Positions 48,700 to 60,600 of a stretch of DNA of 64,000 bases are shown in pieces (position 1 is the first letter of the stretch; the number at the start of each line of letters is the position of its first letter). Source of the DNA: Dermatophagoides farinae (taxonomy: Eukaryota; Arthropoda; Arachnida; Sarcoptiformes; Pyroglyphidae); assembly GCF_024713945.1 (NCBI RefSeq), contig NC_134681.1:3449501-3513500 (forward strand). Direction: 5' to 3'. Both the position numbers and the translations under genes were made by a program. The notes under the pieces are model-generated. The model did no database searches. It saw only the letters and a list, made by a program, of their open reading frames with translations, and was not told the origin of the DNA.

Positions 48700-49803
48700 T
48701 CACTTCGCCAATAATAGATATTGTTCTACTGTGGCCAGATAAAAAGTAAGCACATTAAGAATAATGTAATTTTGTCGTCTTTCCATTTGACCATTGAATG
48801 ATGATGATGATGATGATGATGATTTTTGATTTTCACGTATAATCGATACAATTTCACCACTCAATAATGATGTTAAATGTACGTCAATACGGCACAATTG
48901 TCGTAATACATATTGTAATGCTGATATACCACCAGTATTCAATACTTGTAAAAGTTTATTATGCCAACGTGTTGGAAATCTTTTCTGTATTTCAATCTGT
49001 ATCATTTTGATCAATAATTGTTGATTACAATTTGAATTTATTTGTATATAATTCAATAGCCGACATGCTTCATTTCGTATGATTTGATCATCCGAATGGC
49101 AAATTGTCCAATTTTTACAATCAATTATTATTCGATCATAAAATGTTAATATTATATCATTGAAATCTATCAATAGCCAATATAAAAGATTCAATTTTGT
49201 TTCATGAATATGTTTGATGGCACAAATTAGCTCTAAATCTGTATTCATAATCGATGATTTAATCTGATTATTGTTTTGTCGACATTTGTCCATGATTATT
49301 GAATTGTTTGCCATTGCTATTGTGGATCGATTCATGACCATTGTTTCGTACGAGTATTGTATAAACTAAAAATTCAGAATAAAAAAAAATTTCAAATTAT
49401 TAATCAAGTTTTTTTTGACAACAACAGCAACAACAACAACAAAACATACTTGAGATGATAATCGTTGAAATTGTTTTTCTAACCAGGCGATATTCTTTGT
49501 TTTCATCAATATTCTTAAATCATGTTGATGATCATTATTTTGATAAAAATTTCTAATTAAATTGGCAATTTTTTCACTAAAATTATGATTAATATTCATT
49601 CGATGGAAATTTTCATCAACAAAATTTTCATATAATTGTTCCAGATACAAAATTGATGATGATGATGGTGATGGTGATGGAAATGAATTTATCACGAAAC
49701 TAATGCTAAAAAGCCATAATATCAATACGAATCGATTGTCCATCATCATCATCATCATCATTATCAGCAGCAGCAACAGCAGCAATAGTATTGACAATGA
49801 CAA
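48700..49803 (-). CDS. Uncharacterised secreted protein, two exons
   Basis: I do not recognise the family. Exons: 49450-49803 and 48700-49365, joined in phase 0; 1,020 nt, 339 aa. The N terminus has a Leu/Ile run, a Met run and then DNRFVLILWLFSISFVINSFP, which reads as a signal peptide if translation begins at the downstream Met cluster. After a Pro/Ser spacer the protein is helix-prone and rich in Asn, Ile, Leu and Gln, with Cys at several positions (DKCRQ, LICAI, IDCKNWTICH, EACRLL, NSNCNQ, RQLCRID) that could pair in a secreted fold, and a late Ser run. A poly(A) signal 50 nt past the stop and a clean intron support a real gene. It lies between the scavenger receptor and the EFLamide gene, which gives no functional hint. 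Confidence 0.7.
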
Positions 49804-50099
49804 AACATTGAGAAAAATTGAATAATTTGATCAATTGGAATTTAATTGATCAAACAGAGAAAACGGATCTAAATTATTGATAACATTTGAGATACTCACT
49901 TGAACAACAAGATGATATACATTTTTATAAAGCAAATAAAAAAATCAAATGGTTATTTCGTAATCGATTAATCAATTAATTGATCATTTTTTTTTATTTT
50001 ATTACAAAATGAATACTTGAAATCAATCAATAAAACAATGAGAGAGAGAGACAAAATCTATATCCGGGATCCAATGGATCTCGTGTTTTTTTTCTTTTT

Positions 50100-50105
50100 T
50101 TTATT
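50100..50105 (-). terminator. Poly(A) signal after the EFLGGPamide exon
   Basis: AATAAA on the minus strand about 104 nt after the stop at 50209, consistent with 50209-50540 being a true terminal exon. Confidence 0.6.
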
Positions 50106-50208
50106 CAAAGAATTGATAATTGGAATAATGATTTTTTGAATTTTTGTTGTTGTTGTTGTTACCAAGAATTAATCAGTGTTCATCTTTTTTCACATATCAA
50201 TCAATCAA

Positions 50209-50540
50209 TTAACGACGTCCAGGTCCACCAAGAAATTCACTACCTTTTGTGTAATATTGAAATTTCATTGGAAATCGTTGTTGATTTAATAATGGTGACG
50301 ATTTAATCTTTTTATTCAAATGGCTATTATTAAAGTTTTTCGCTATTCCATATCTCATAATGCCAACGATACCATCATTGGACATGATTGGTTCGGTTTC
50401 TTTACGCTGATGAGGAATTGATTTTGGTACACGGAATTGTCCACCACCACCATTACAATCATTATTATCATCATCATGTGTATTGCCAGCTACCTGCATC
50501 ATGACATTTCCATTTAAACGTTGTTTTGGCACCATTTTGT
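50209..50540 (-). CDS. EFLamide gene, alternative terminal exon encoding GSEFLGGPamide
   Basis: This exon ends QYYTKGSEFLGGPGRR and stop. Cleavage after Lys and at RR with Gly as amide donor would release GSEFLGGP-NH2, the EFLGGPamide type known from mites and crustaceans, in the thyrotropin-releasing-hormone-related EFLamide family. It starts after an ACAACAG acceptor in phase 1 (with a pyrimidine-rich tract somewhat upstream). Exons 1 and 2 of the EFLamide gene both end in phase 1, so either can be joined; via exon 2 the product is 278 aa with the same signal peptide. No signal peptide is encoded locally, so an independent gene starting at MVPKQR is less likely. The spacer carries other basic sites (HQRKE, NKKIK) but no other EFL copy. 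Confidence is high that it encodes an EFLGGPamide, lower for the splice. Confidence 0.75.
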
Positions 50541-50919
50541 CTGTTGTTGTCGTTATTATTTTTGGGTTGTGAAAAAGAACAAGAAGAAAAACGATGAAAT
50601 TAAATTTGAAATACACACAGACACACACAAAAACAACAGAAATGAAATGAGAAAAAATTTAGATTAAATTTACCCGGAAATATTGACTTGCATTCAGTAA
50701 ATCTTGTTTAGTTTATTCTTGTGGATAACAGACAAAATATATTTGATTTAAAAGTTTGAAAAGACAAAAATCTTTTATTTTTTATTCGATTTCATTACAG
50801 TTTTGTTTGTTTTTTTTTAGTTTAGTTCAAATTCAATCAATTATCATTAATATATATTCCGAGATTATGACATTTTTAATGGCGAATAAGAGATGATTGG
50901 AAACAAAACGAAAAAAATT

Positions 50920-50946
50920 TTTATTGCTGATTTGTCGTCGTTTATT
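50920..50946 (-). terminator. Candidate poly(A) signals for the short EFLamide isoform
   Basis: Two AATAAA hexamers on the minus strand (50920-50925 and 50941-50946), about 370-390 nt after the stop at 51313 and before the downstream alternative exon. They would allow the MGSEFLamide transcript to end here. Confidence 0.4.
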
Positions 50947-51029
50947 ATTGGCGCTATTGCTAGTTCATCATTTTTTTTATATTTTATGAATAAAATTTGT
51001 ATTTTCAAAACTAATCAATACAACGATGA

Positions 51030-51063
<34 letters not shown>

Positions 51064-51312
51064 GATTGAAACAAATTCAATTTTTCTCACCAAGAAATGA
51101 TTGACAAACTTTCAGGTGTAGTAGTAGTAGTAGTTTAGTGATTAATTTGGTTTTTTTTGGCAAATTTAAATTAGAATACATTGTGTGTGTGTATGCGTGC
51201 GTCTGGTGTGTGATTTCGGGTAAATTGGGGGACAAAGAAAACAGAAAATTTTTTCTGTTTTTTCAATTTTAATTTCATTTTTTTTTTGCTGATTGATAAT
51301 TTCGATACATCA

Positions 51313-52286
51313 TCATCGTCCAAGAAATTCGGATCCCATTTTTTTCTGTGCCATAAAATATGGTGATGCTAGTATCGATAATTGTGGTGCTGATAATAAT
51401 TGTTGTTGTTGTTGTTGTCGTTGCTGTTGCGATGGTTGCTGCTGTCCAGATAATAGATGATTATTATCCAAATAATAGCTACTGCTAAACGATGGTCGTC
51501 GTATTGCAGCAATTATTGAACGTTTTTTACCCAAAAATTCTGAACCCATTCTTTTTCCTGAATTTTTAGTAAATTTAGTATTTTAGCAATTTTGTTTAGA
51601 TTTATTTTCAGTGTGTTTTTTTTGTGTTTAGAAAAAAAATTCAACTCTTTCAATTCTGTGTGTGAGAATTTTTTTTTTCTATGAAAATATTCAATAAGAG
51701 AAATACATACCAAGATAATCGCTACTTTGTAATCGTGATGCAAGATAATTATGCAATACATATGGTGACATTAACCGTATGGTATCGATGGATGAACGAT
51801 AATTACGAATAGTTTCATCTGTACCACCACCACCACCACCACCAATGCTACCAGAATTTGTTAATGCTGAAGCACCAGATGAAGCAGCAGCAGCAGCAGC
51901 AGGTCGTATACTGTAAAGTAATTCTTCTTGACTTAGATTATTATTATTATCGCCCGATAATGATGATGATGATTGTGATTGATCTTTTTTTTTGCAAGAA
52001 AAAATCAATCAAATTTTTATCGATTTTTTTTATTGATTAAATGCAAAAACTTACCGGCAACATCAGCTTGATTGTTATTGTTGTTAATGTTATTAGACGA
52101 GACTGTAACACCTGCTGCTGTATTGGTGTTCCAAGCACGTGCATCAGTTACATCGAATAAATTACCGGCTATGAGCCAAATAAATACAATTATATGAATA
52201 AAACGATATCGATTGGCTGTCAAAATCATCGATGATGATTTTGGTGATGATGATGATAATGATGAAACGATTGATGAGATTTCCAT
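51313..52286 (-). CDS. EFLamide neuropeptide precursor (TRH-type), MGSEFLamide isoform
   Basis: Secreted neuropeptide precursor of the EFLamide family, the arthropod counterpart of TRH. Exons: 52055-52286, 51711-51983, 51313-51557; total 750 nt (249 aa), phases consistent (1 and 1). A signal peptide is visible as MILTANRYRFIHIIVFIWLI, with cleavage likely near VTDARA. Two mature peptides are clear: KR-MGSEFLG-KKR and KK-MGSEFLG-R-stop, both giving MGSEFL-NH2. Just before the first is SRLQSSDYLG-KR, a conservative variant (D for E, Y for F) that could yield a related amide. The spacer is Ser/Ala/Gly- and Gln-rich. The annotated ATG (52286) lies about 20 nt from a TATA box, so the second in-frame ATG (52229, MILTANRY) may be the true start and gives the better signal peptide. 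Confidence 0.9.
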
Positions 52287-52304
52287 ATCAGAATTTCTTT
52301 CTGT

Positions 52305-52312
52305 TATTTATA
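52305..52312 (-). promoter_or_regulatory. TATA-like box of the EFLamide gene
   Basis: TATAAATA on the minus strand. With usual spacing, transcription would start near 52280, inside the first possible ATG, which favours translation from 52229. Confidence 0.4.
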
Positions 52313-55300
52313 CACTTTTTTTCGGCCAGGTAAAATGACAATTTGTGATTGATTGATTTTTGAATTTGATAGCTCACAATGTCACAATGTAATTGTATGT
52401 TGTGACAATTTCAAATTTTTTTTCACATTAATACAAATGAAGATACTGAGATCATCGGATGAGAATGAAATCGAAGAAAAACCAAAATTTTGAAAATGAT
52501 TTGACAAAATCAAAGGAAATGACGTTAGCTTTTATAGCCATTTTCTATCTGATACACCCACTCACTCTCTCTCTCTCTCAAACACACACACACACTCCTT
52601 CTCTATCTATTTTAATAGATTACAAAATGGATGCGTACAGATAATGATGATGATGTTCGTTGCGCAGAATTTCGTTTCAGTAGAAAATGAAAGAAACCAT
52701 AACATTGAATTCCAAACATATAAATGGGCGTTTTTATTCCACTAGACGTAGACGGAACCATTTTACCTTTGAAAATAATTTCTGTGTGTGAATCCGGTTT
52801 CACCGTTGCATGATAATGATTTAAAATGCAGAATTTTACAAAATATGTTGATTAAAATTAAATCAAAAACGTGTCTTTAAACGTTCATATTAATATTCCA
52901 GAATTTTAATATAAAAATTTTTTTTTGTGGATTATGGATCCTGAACACTGAATGAATCCGAATATTGTTCACGCAATGTCATCGTCACAGGACAGAATTT
53001 TAATGATCTTAAACATGAGATTGACACGCTAGGACATCACGACATTTATTCATGACCCATGAAAGCAAAATTTTCAAGAGTCCGGAAATTTTTTTTTCAA
53101 TCATCATTTATTTTAAATTTCTTTAAAAAAAAAAATAAAAAAAAATTAAATCTACAAATCGCCTCAATCAATTACCGGTTGTTTTTCCGTTTGTTTACAC
53201 TTTATTGTAACCATTCAGGGTTCAATTCTTCAAATCCATCGACTAAATTTAATTGAATGAGAAAAAAAAAATTTAATGATTTTTTTTCGCCCCATCCGTT
53301 TGTCAATTTTCAATGATGATGAAAATGATTGATTGAATTGGAAGGTAGAAGAAGAAGAAGAAGAAAATGGGAAGCAAGAAAAAAAAATTTCCGTTAGATA
53401 AACATTGGACACATGATTTATTTTTTTTACAACAAAATTTCTTTTTTCCTTGTTTGTTTTTTTTTGTATCGATTTTACCTTTTTCGATTTTGTCAAATTC
53501 TTTGAAACTAAGGTGAAAATAATTCTTTCTTTATTTTTTTCCATCTATTGATAATTTTAATTTGGCTATATGGACCAGATTTTTTTTTTTTTTTTTTGAT
53601 CGCCAGAATGATCGATCATGTCCATCATCGACATGTGATCAATTCTAATCAACCAAATTGTGTGATACTTGTTTGGTGTGAAATTCGATTCTAATAGCGA
53701 ATAAAAGAAAAACGTCACATGTTCGGTTTTATTCGTTCATGTGAATCGTGATTTTTAGAGAGATAACGAAAAAAAAAGTAAAAAAAATTTTCAACAACCA
53801 AAACATTAACTGTTCAACTTGACATTCACGGTATTCTGGCCATCATCCATTTTCTCGTTGTTGTACGATTCATCACATCACAGGTTACACACACAAATCT
53901 GAATCAAGAAAAATTCTCACAGGCAATAATTTATCATCATCATCATCATCATCATCATAATAATTAAAATTGAATTAATTTAAACAAAATGATAAAAAAA
54001 AATTTCCTGAATGATGACGAAATTTTTTTTTCTTTGACCCCATTCAAAAACATACACAAATTACTTGTCCACACGAATTTTCTAGAATCAAATGAAATGC
54101 AACAGCATCAACAACAACAACAACAATGACACACAAACAGAATTTTTGGGAGATGAAAAAATATTTTTTTTTTGTTTTGTTTTATTCCATGAATTGTTTA
54201 CCAATTCAAATCAATTCTCTCTGTTTGTGTGCTGTTCAAGAATGTATGCCATTTTTTTTTCTTCATTTCATTCACATTTAATAAATATGTGGAAATGAAA
54301 GTTTGTTATAATTTTTTTTTTCATTTTCATTTGTCATTTTTTTCCAAATAATAAAAAATTATTTTGACAAAATGAATAAATCCATACAAGTTTATCATCA
54401 TCAATTGTGTTGTTGTTTTTTCCCATCCATTCATTCATTCATGGGCCGGAATTTGAAACACAGAACAAAAAAAAAAGAAAAAACATGAATTTTCCATTCC
54501 CATTGACACAATGACAACAACAACAACAATTCTGTAGAATAAAAAGAAAACGGATGTTAATGATTATATAATGATGATCATCATTTATGATAATTTCTGT
54601 TTTTTTTTTTGTTTTTAATAATGATCATGTTGATGATGACTGATTCGTTCCATTCATTCAATTATTGTAAAGGTGTGTGTGTGTGTGTGTGTATGTGTTT
54701 TTATATAATTATTACGTCATCTATGAACAACTGCTATAATCATTCATTCATTACTTTATCCATCGATTATTGAATTGGAATGAAGATCGATGAATGATAA
54801 AAACAAAAAAACGAAAACGAAAACGAAAAAAAATTTGTTTTTTTGTAATACCAAATCTACCAAATCTAGCGTGTGTAAAAAAGGCGTTTCCAGATTTTTT
54901 TTTCGCTTTCCATTTCTCCCGAAAAAAAACCCGAATGTAAATTAATTTTCTTTCTTTTTTTTGTTGTTGTTTTCGACAACAAACAACAACAACAACAACA
55001 AATTGACCAGAATATTTTTATTATTATAATGTACAAAATGAAAAAAAAAATTCAATTTGAGATTTGAATGTGAGAAAATGAGAATTCCAATTCAATACAT
55101 TATTATTGGGTCATTGAATTGAATTTGTGTTGAATCCAATAAACGAAATCGGTCCACTATATAATCGGTTCGCGTGTGTGATGTTTCGATGTTTGATCTG
55201 TTTGTGTGTGTCCAATCGAGTCATAAAAATAATTATTATTATTATTATTATTTGTCCCCAAAAATAAGAAAAACGAAAACTTTTTTTCATTTCAATTTCG

Positions 55301-56325
55301 TTATTTTGATCGAAATTCCAAATCGAATCGGTGAAACAAAACAAAACACACACAATAATCAGAATGAAAAGAAAATCATTTCCAGCTAACTAACAAGGAT
55401 ACTGGATCTCTACTAAATTAATACACAAACGTTCATTCAGTTTGCCATTTATATGATGATAACGATGACGATGATGGTATATATTTACAATGGATGTAAA
55501 CCGAAAACATAGAACGAATATAAAACGAAAATACCGATTATTCTAGTCGTAGTAGTAGTTGTAGTTGTAGTTGTATATATAAAAATTAATGTCCGAATAA
55601 AGTTTTTTTTTCTATTCTAATAATTAAATTACAGTCAAAAAATTTTACAATTTGAAAAATACAATATGAAAAATTATGATCCATTTTAATTTGTGAGAAA
55701 TGGTAGCAAAAAAAAAGAAAAGAAAAGAAAGAAAAACTTGAGGATTAATTTTATTCTTTATGGATTCTGTATTTCTGTTTTTTTTATTTTGTTTTGTTGT
55801 TGTTGTTGTTGTTGTTGTTGTTTCGCTCACTTAATTTTGTCTCTATGTCATAAATTTCCTAGATTTACTGGAAATATTCCTGTAACAACAACAACAACAA
55901 CAACAACAAAAACATCGGAACAATGATTAATGATAGTCTAAATGACGTGTGTTTGTTTTTTTTGTTTTTTTTTCGGTGAGAAAAACTTGATTTCCTATTC
56001 TAACAGGAATCTAAACAAACAAACATGAAAAAAAATAACCGACCGACTTTATTTCACAATTTAGGATTAATTATCATCTCACTTTCATCTACAAATGTTT
56101 TTGGGTATTCTAATTAACCAAGAAAATAAACATAAAAAAGGATATAATGGCGATGATGATGATGATGTAGAAAATTCAAAAAAAAAAAAAAACAAAACAA
56201 ACGACTAAACACAATTAATAAATTGAAATCATAATCGGTAATTGTTATGTTGGTTTTTTATTCAGATTTTGCAAAAACAAAAAAAAATTGGCAGCATCAT
56301 CAGTATAGAATAGAATTTATTGTGG
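52313..56325. other. Intergenic, AT-rich, no gene seen
   Basis: About 4 kb between the EFLamide promoter and the limpet 3' end. It contains CT and CA runs (52567-52595), A/T homopolymers (53581-53597, 53122-53145), an ATC run (53935-53957), a GT run (54673-54692) and CAA/TTG runs (55796-55821, 55884-55909). No exon, RNA or mobile element could be supported. Confidence 0.6.
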
Positions 56326-56331
56326 TTTTTT
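56326..56331 (-). terminator. Poly(A) signal of limpet
   Basis: AATAAA on the minus strand about 165 nt beyond the stop codon at 56495. Confidence 0.5.
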
Positions 56332-56494
56332 TTCCAGTGAAAATATGTGTGATAATTTTGTTTTCTATCTGAATAGAAATAGAATTCAACAACAACAACA
56401 ACAATGATAATGGTGAGATCTACATAAAATCAGTTTGTTTGTTTGTTTTCTTTTTTGTCATTTGTTCATTTTCATTTTGTTGTATTAGACACTA

Positions 56495-57655
56495 TCATCG
56501 GATTGTTGATCGTCTTGTTGTTGTTGTTGTTGTTGTTGTTTTTTTTGATTGTTGATTCTGTGCAGATTGTGATGACCATTGTTTAGCAATAATAACCTGC
56601 GCACATGGTGTACAATAAATATTTTCTTGTCCATTACCATCAGCATTATCATTATTATTATTATCATCATCATCAATCAATGGTACAAAACCTTTACCAC
56701 CCAATTCAGTAGAACAATCTTTACATTTGAAACAGGCTTGATGCCATTTATGATTACCATGTGTGATCATTTTTCTTCCAGTTGATCCTGATATAAAAAC
56801 AAAAAAAAAGAAGAAAAAAACATTATCATGATGATGATGATGATTATGATTGTAGAGAGAAAAAAAATGAACAAACCTATAATTGGCAGTTTACAAATGT
56901 CACATTTAGGAGCAAATAAATTAGCATTACATTCACGACAATATGGCCGATTATCATGTGATGTGAATGGAATGTTTGACAATTGTTTTTGACATTCAAC
57001 ACAACGGAAACAGGATGCATGCCATGGTTCATCACGATATACAATACCATCATTGATAATAATCTGAAGAATGGAAAAAAAATGATAAAAAAAAAATTCA
57101 AATAAAGAATGATATGGGAAAAAATGGAATCATCGTAACAACATACCTCACAGCATTTAATACATCTGGTTGCAAACACGTTCTTGTAACATTCTGAACA
57201 ATAGATATCATCATTTTTCTGTAAAAATGTTTTCGTACCTATTGGTGTTTGACATTTTTTACAACAAAAACAACTATCATGATATAATTTGTCACGAAAA
57301 TCTAGTTTTCTTTGTCCTTTGAATAATGAGGAGGAAACAAAAAAAATTTTCCCATGAATAATGAAAAACAAAACAAAAAAAAATGAGCAAGAATTAAATA
57401 AATTTTGATTGATCATGACATTGATCATGTTGATATCAAAAACGTTCTTACCTGGTTCAAATATCTGTTCACATTTACAGCAACGCGGTGCAAAAGTATT
57501 ATCATAACAATTTGCACAGAATATCCGATCAGAACGTGAACCAAATGGTTTATCAAATAAATCAAATTTACATTCACTACAAACAAAACATTTTTCATGC
57601 CAATGACGATCATTGAATGAAAGATCCTGGAATTTTCAATTTTTTTATAGATTAG

Positions 57656-57687
<32 letters not shown>

Positions 57688-60600
57688 GATCAGCACTTAC
57701 TTTTGTATTCACACCAATTGGTTTTTGACATTCTTCACAGACATTACTATGTCTTTGTTCATAACAATCGATACACATTGGTTTACCACCAACATTATCA
57801 TTATCATTACCATGATCAACATCATCACTTAATGCATAACGTGCCGTTGTTAATGATTGTTTACAATAAACACAATTAAAATGTTCCATATGCCATTTTT
57901 GTGTTGTTGATGGATCTTTTATATATTCATTTGCCATTATAAGCTTAAAATATTAAAATAATATATAATTAGCACGAAACGAAACAGAAAAAAAATCAAT
58001 CAATTAGCAAATTTTTAAACAGCAGAAAAAAACATACGAGCAAAACCAATAATTTTTCAATTGATACACACAAAAAAAAACAAAAACAAACTCATCATCA
58101 TCATCATCATCAACAATACATACCACTCGATCGTATTTAGACAACAACCTAATCATGTGTGTATGTGTGTTTGATAAGTAAACAAAACAACAATATACAA
58201 TATATCAAGGTGTAATACATACATACACACATGATGATCATATTTCAAGGTAAAATATATCTATAACCATATCTATATGCACATTCTATTAATGGCGTCA
58301 TCATCATCCATTTTCATTATTATGGACGGCTTTTTTTCTTGATTATCATTCATTCATAGAATGTCTATGTGTTTATCTTGTTGAAATAATCTGAATGGCT
58401 AGCAGACTAGCTGACTGAATGACTAACACTCGTTTAAGATGATGGCCAATAGACATGAAGAAACAAACACCACTATGTATACATGCATGTTTTGTGTTGC
58501 TATGGTATATGGCTATACATCTAAACCACCACAGTAATCTCACATATGAATTGAACAAAATTTTTCATTTCAATCAATCGATTAATCGATTAATTGATTA
58601 TAAATAAATTGAATAAATAAACATATTGTTTATACCGTTGAATTATGATCATTGATGCAAATATTGCCATTTAATGATGATGATGATGATTGTTTTTGTT
58701 GTTGTTTCAATGATAATAATGAAAATGGATGATGATCAAACATTGTTTTAACCATTGTTGTTTTATATGAATTTTTTGGTAATAATTTTGTCATCTTTAT
58801 CATTGATGATTTTTTATCATCATCAACAACAACAACAGCAGCAGGATCATTATTTTTATGATGATTTGATTTAATTGAATTTTTTTTCATAATTTTCTTG
58901 AAAAATGATTGTTTTGGCACAGTATTGTTGTTGGTGGTGGCGGTTTCAATTGTTGTTGTACCGTTGATTTTTGAAAATTTATTCAAAATTTCATCACCAC
59001 CACCATTACCACCATCGCCATTAGCCATATCATGTTTAGATTTTGTCGATTTAGATTTGGTTTTCTTCATTTTCCATATGGAAAATTTATTTTTCATTTT
59101 ATCAAATTTATTATTTTCAGACATTTTATTCCACAATGGTGCAAAAAAAAATAAATCAAAATTCGCTGTGTATGCGATGAATACACAAAGTGAATGAAAA
59201 AAAAAATGAAAACCAAAAAGACAAAAGAAATTCTTCGTCTTTTAATTTTTTCCACAACAAACAAGAAATAAAAACAAAACCTTGCAAATGACAATAAAAT
59301 CAATTATGTTGATTAAAATAAAAAACAAACTAAACAAAAACACAAAATGAAATTATGTTGACTGACTGAATGAATGACTTACATCAATAATAAATCTTCA
59401 ATGTCAACATTTTTTTTTTTTTAGTCTTAAAAAAATTCTTCAAATTCATTCTTTCAATGTTTTTATATATATAGAATCTGTTTTTTTTTGTTTCATGTGT
59501 CATTGATGCTAAAGAATATTCTGATGGTTATAATTATAATCATTTTGGTTGCCAAAAAAAGAATAAAATCCGCTTTTTTCGGTTTTCTACTTGTGTTCTC
59601 TTTCCGAATGGAAAAAAATAGATAGACCAACAAGTGTTTTTTTCTGTTTTGTTCAGTTTTCGACACATCGACATATTCAATTGTTACAAGAAAAAAAAAA
59701 TGAATTCAAGAATTTGATTAAATGAACACAATGTTTTATTTTCATTTTCATTCTTTTTTTTTTTTTTTTTTTTTTTTTTTGATTGTTTCGATATTTTGTT
59801 TGACATTTATTTATTCACATACAGAAATCAATTACGTCAATGACGATGATGATGATGATGACACTGTGAAATTTTTTCTATTTATTTACTGTTGTTGTTG
59901 TTGTTGTTGTTGATATTTACGATAACGGTGACAGACAAAATCATTTTTCGTTCATTCTCATTCATTCATTCACTTACATTCTCTGAATGGGTGGATTTTC
60001 ATTATATATAGAAATGTGTGTTCAAATGAAATGGAAAAATTTACAAATGTTGCAAACGAACAAAATTTTTTTTTATTTTCTTGACGAGAAATATTCTAAA
60101 TTTTATCACTCGGATTTTATTATTATTATCAAGACCGACGACCGAATCATTATTATTACCGATGAAATCGTAGTATAATAATAATTATATAATGAAAAAG
60201 TTTCTACTGCATACCTATTATTCATTTACATTTATTCATCAAAATGAATGCAATGTAGAGAATCAATGAAAATTTTCATCACATCATAGTACCGGATATG
60301 CCATTTGTGACTGATGATGATGATGATGATTCGTTTGATTAATGATTTAGTTCTACTAAAGAATCTCAAAATAGAAAGCAAAGAGAGAGAGAGAGAAAAG
60401 ATTCATTAAGGCAATTATGAATTTTATCTTTCATCATTTTTATTACACACACACACACACAAAAAGACATAAACAAAAGAAAAAAAACTGTCAAACAATG
60501 GATGTCGGAATATTTGTTTTGTTTCCATCATCATCATCATCATCAAAAATAGTCATTTCAATTTTGAAAACAAACAAATGCAGCAACACAGCAACAACAA

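Noticed and set aside
50674-50720. Short candidate exon before a GTAAAT donor upstream of the EFLGGPamide exon
   Set aside because: Its length breaks the phase needed between EFLamide exon 2 and the terminal exon, and the coding frame is very short. It could only be a non-coding 5' exon of an independent transcript.
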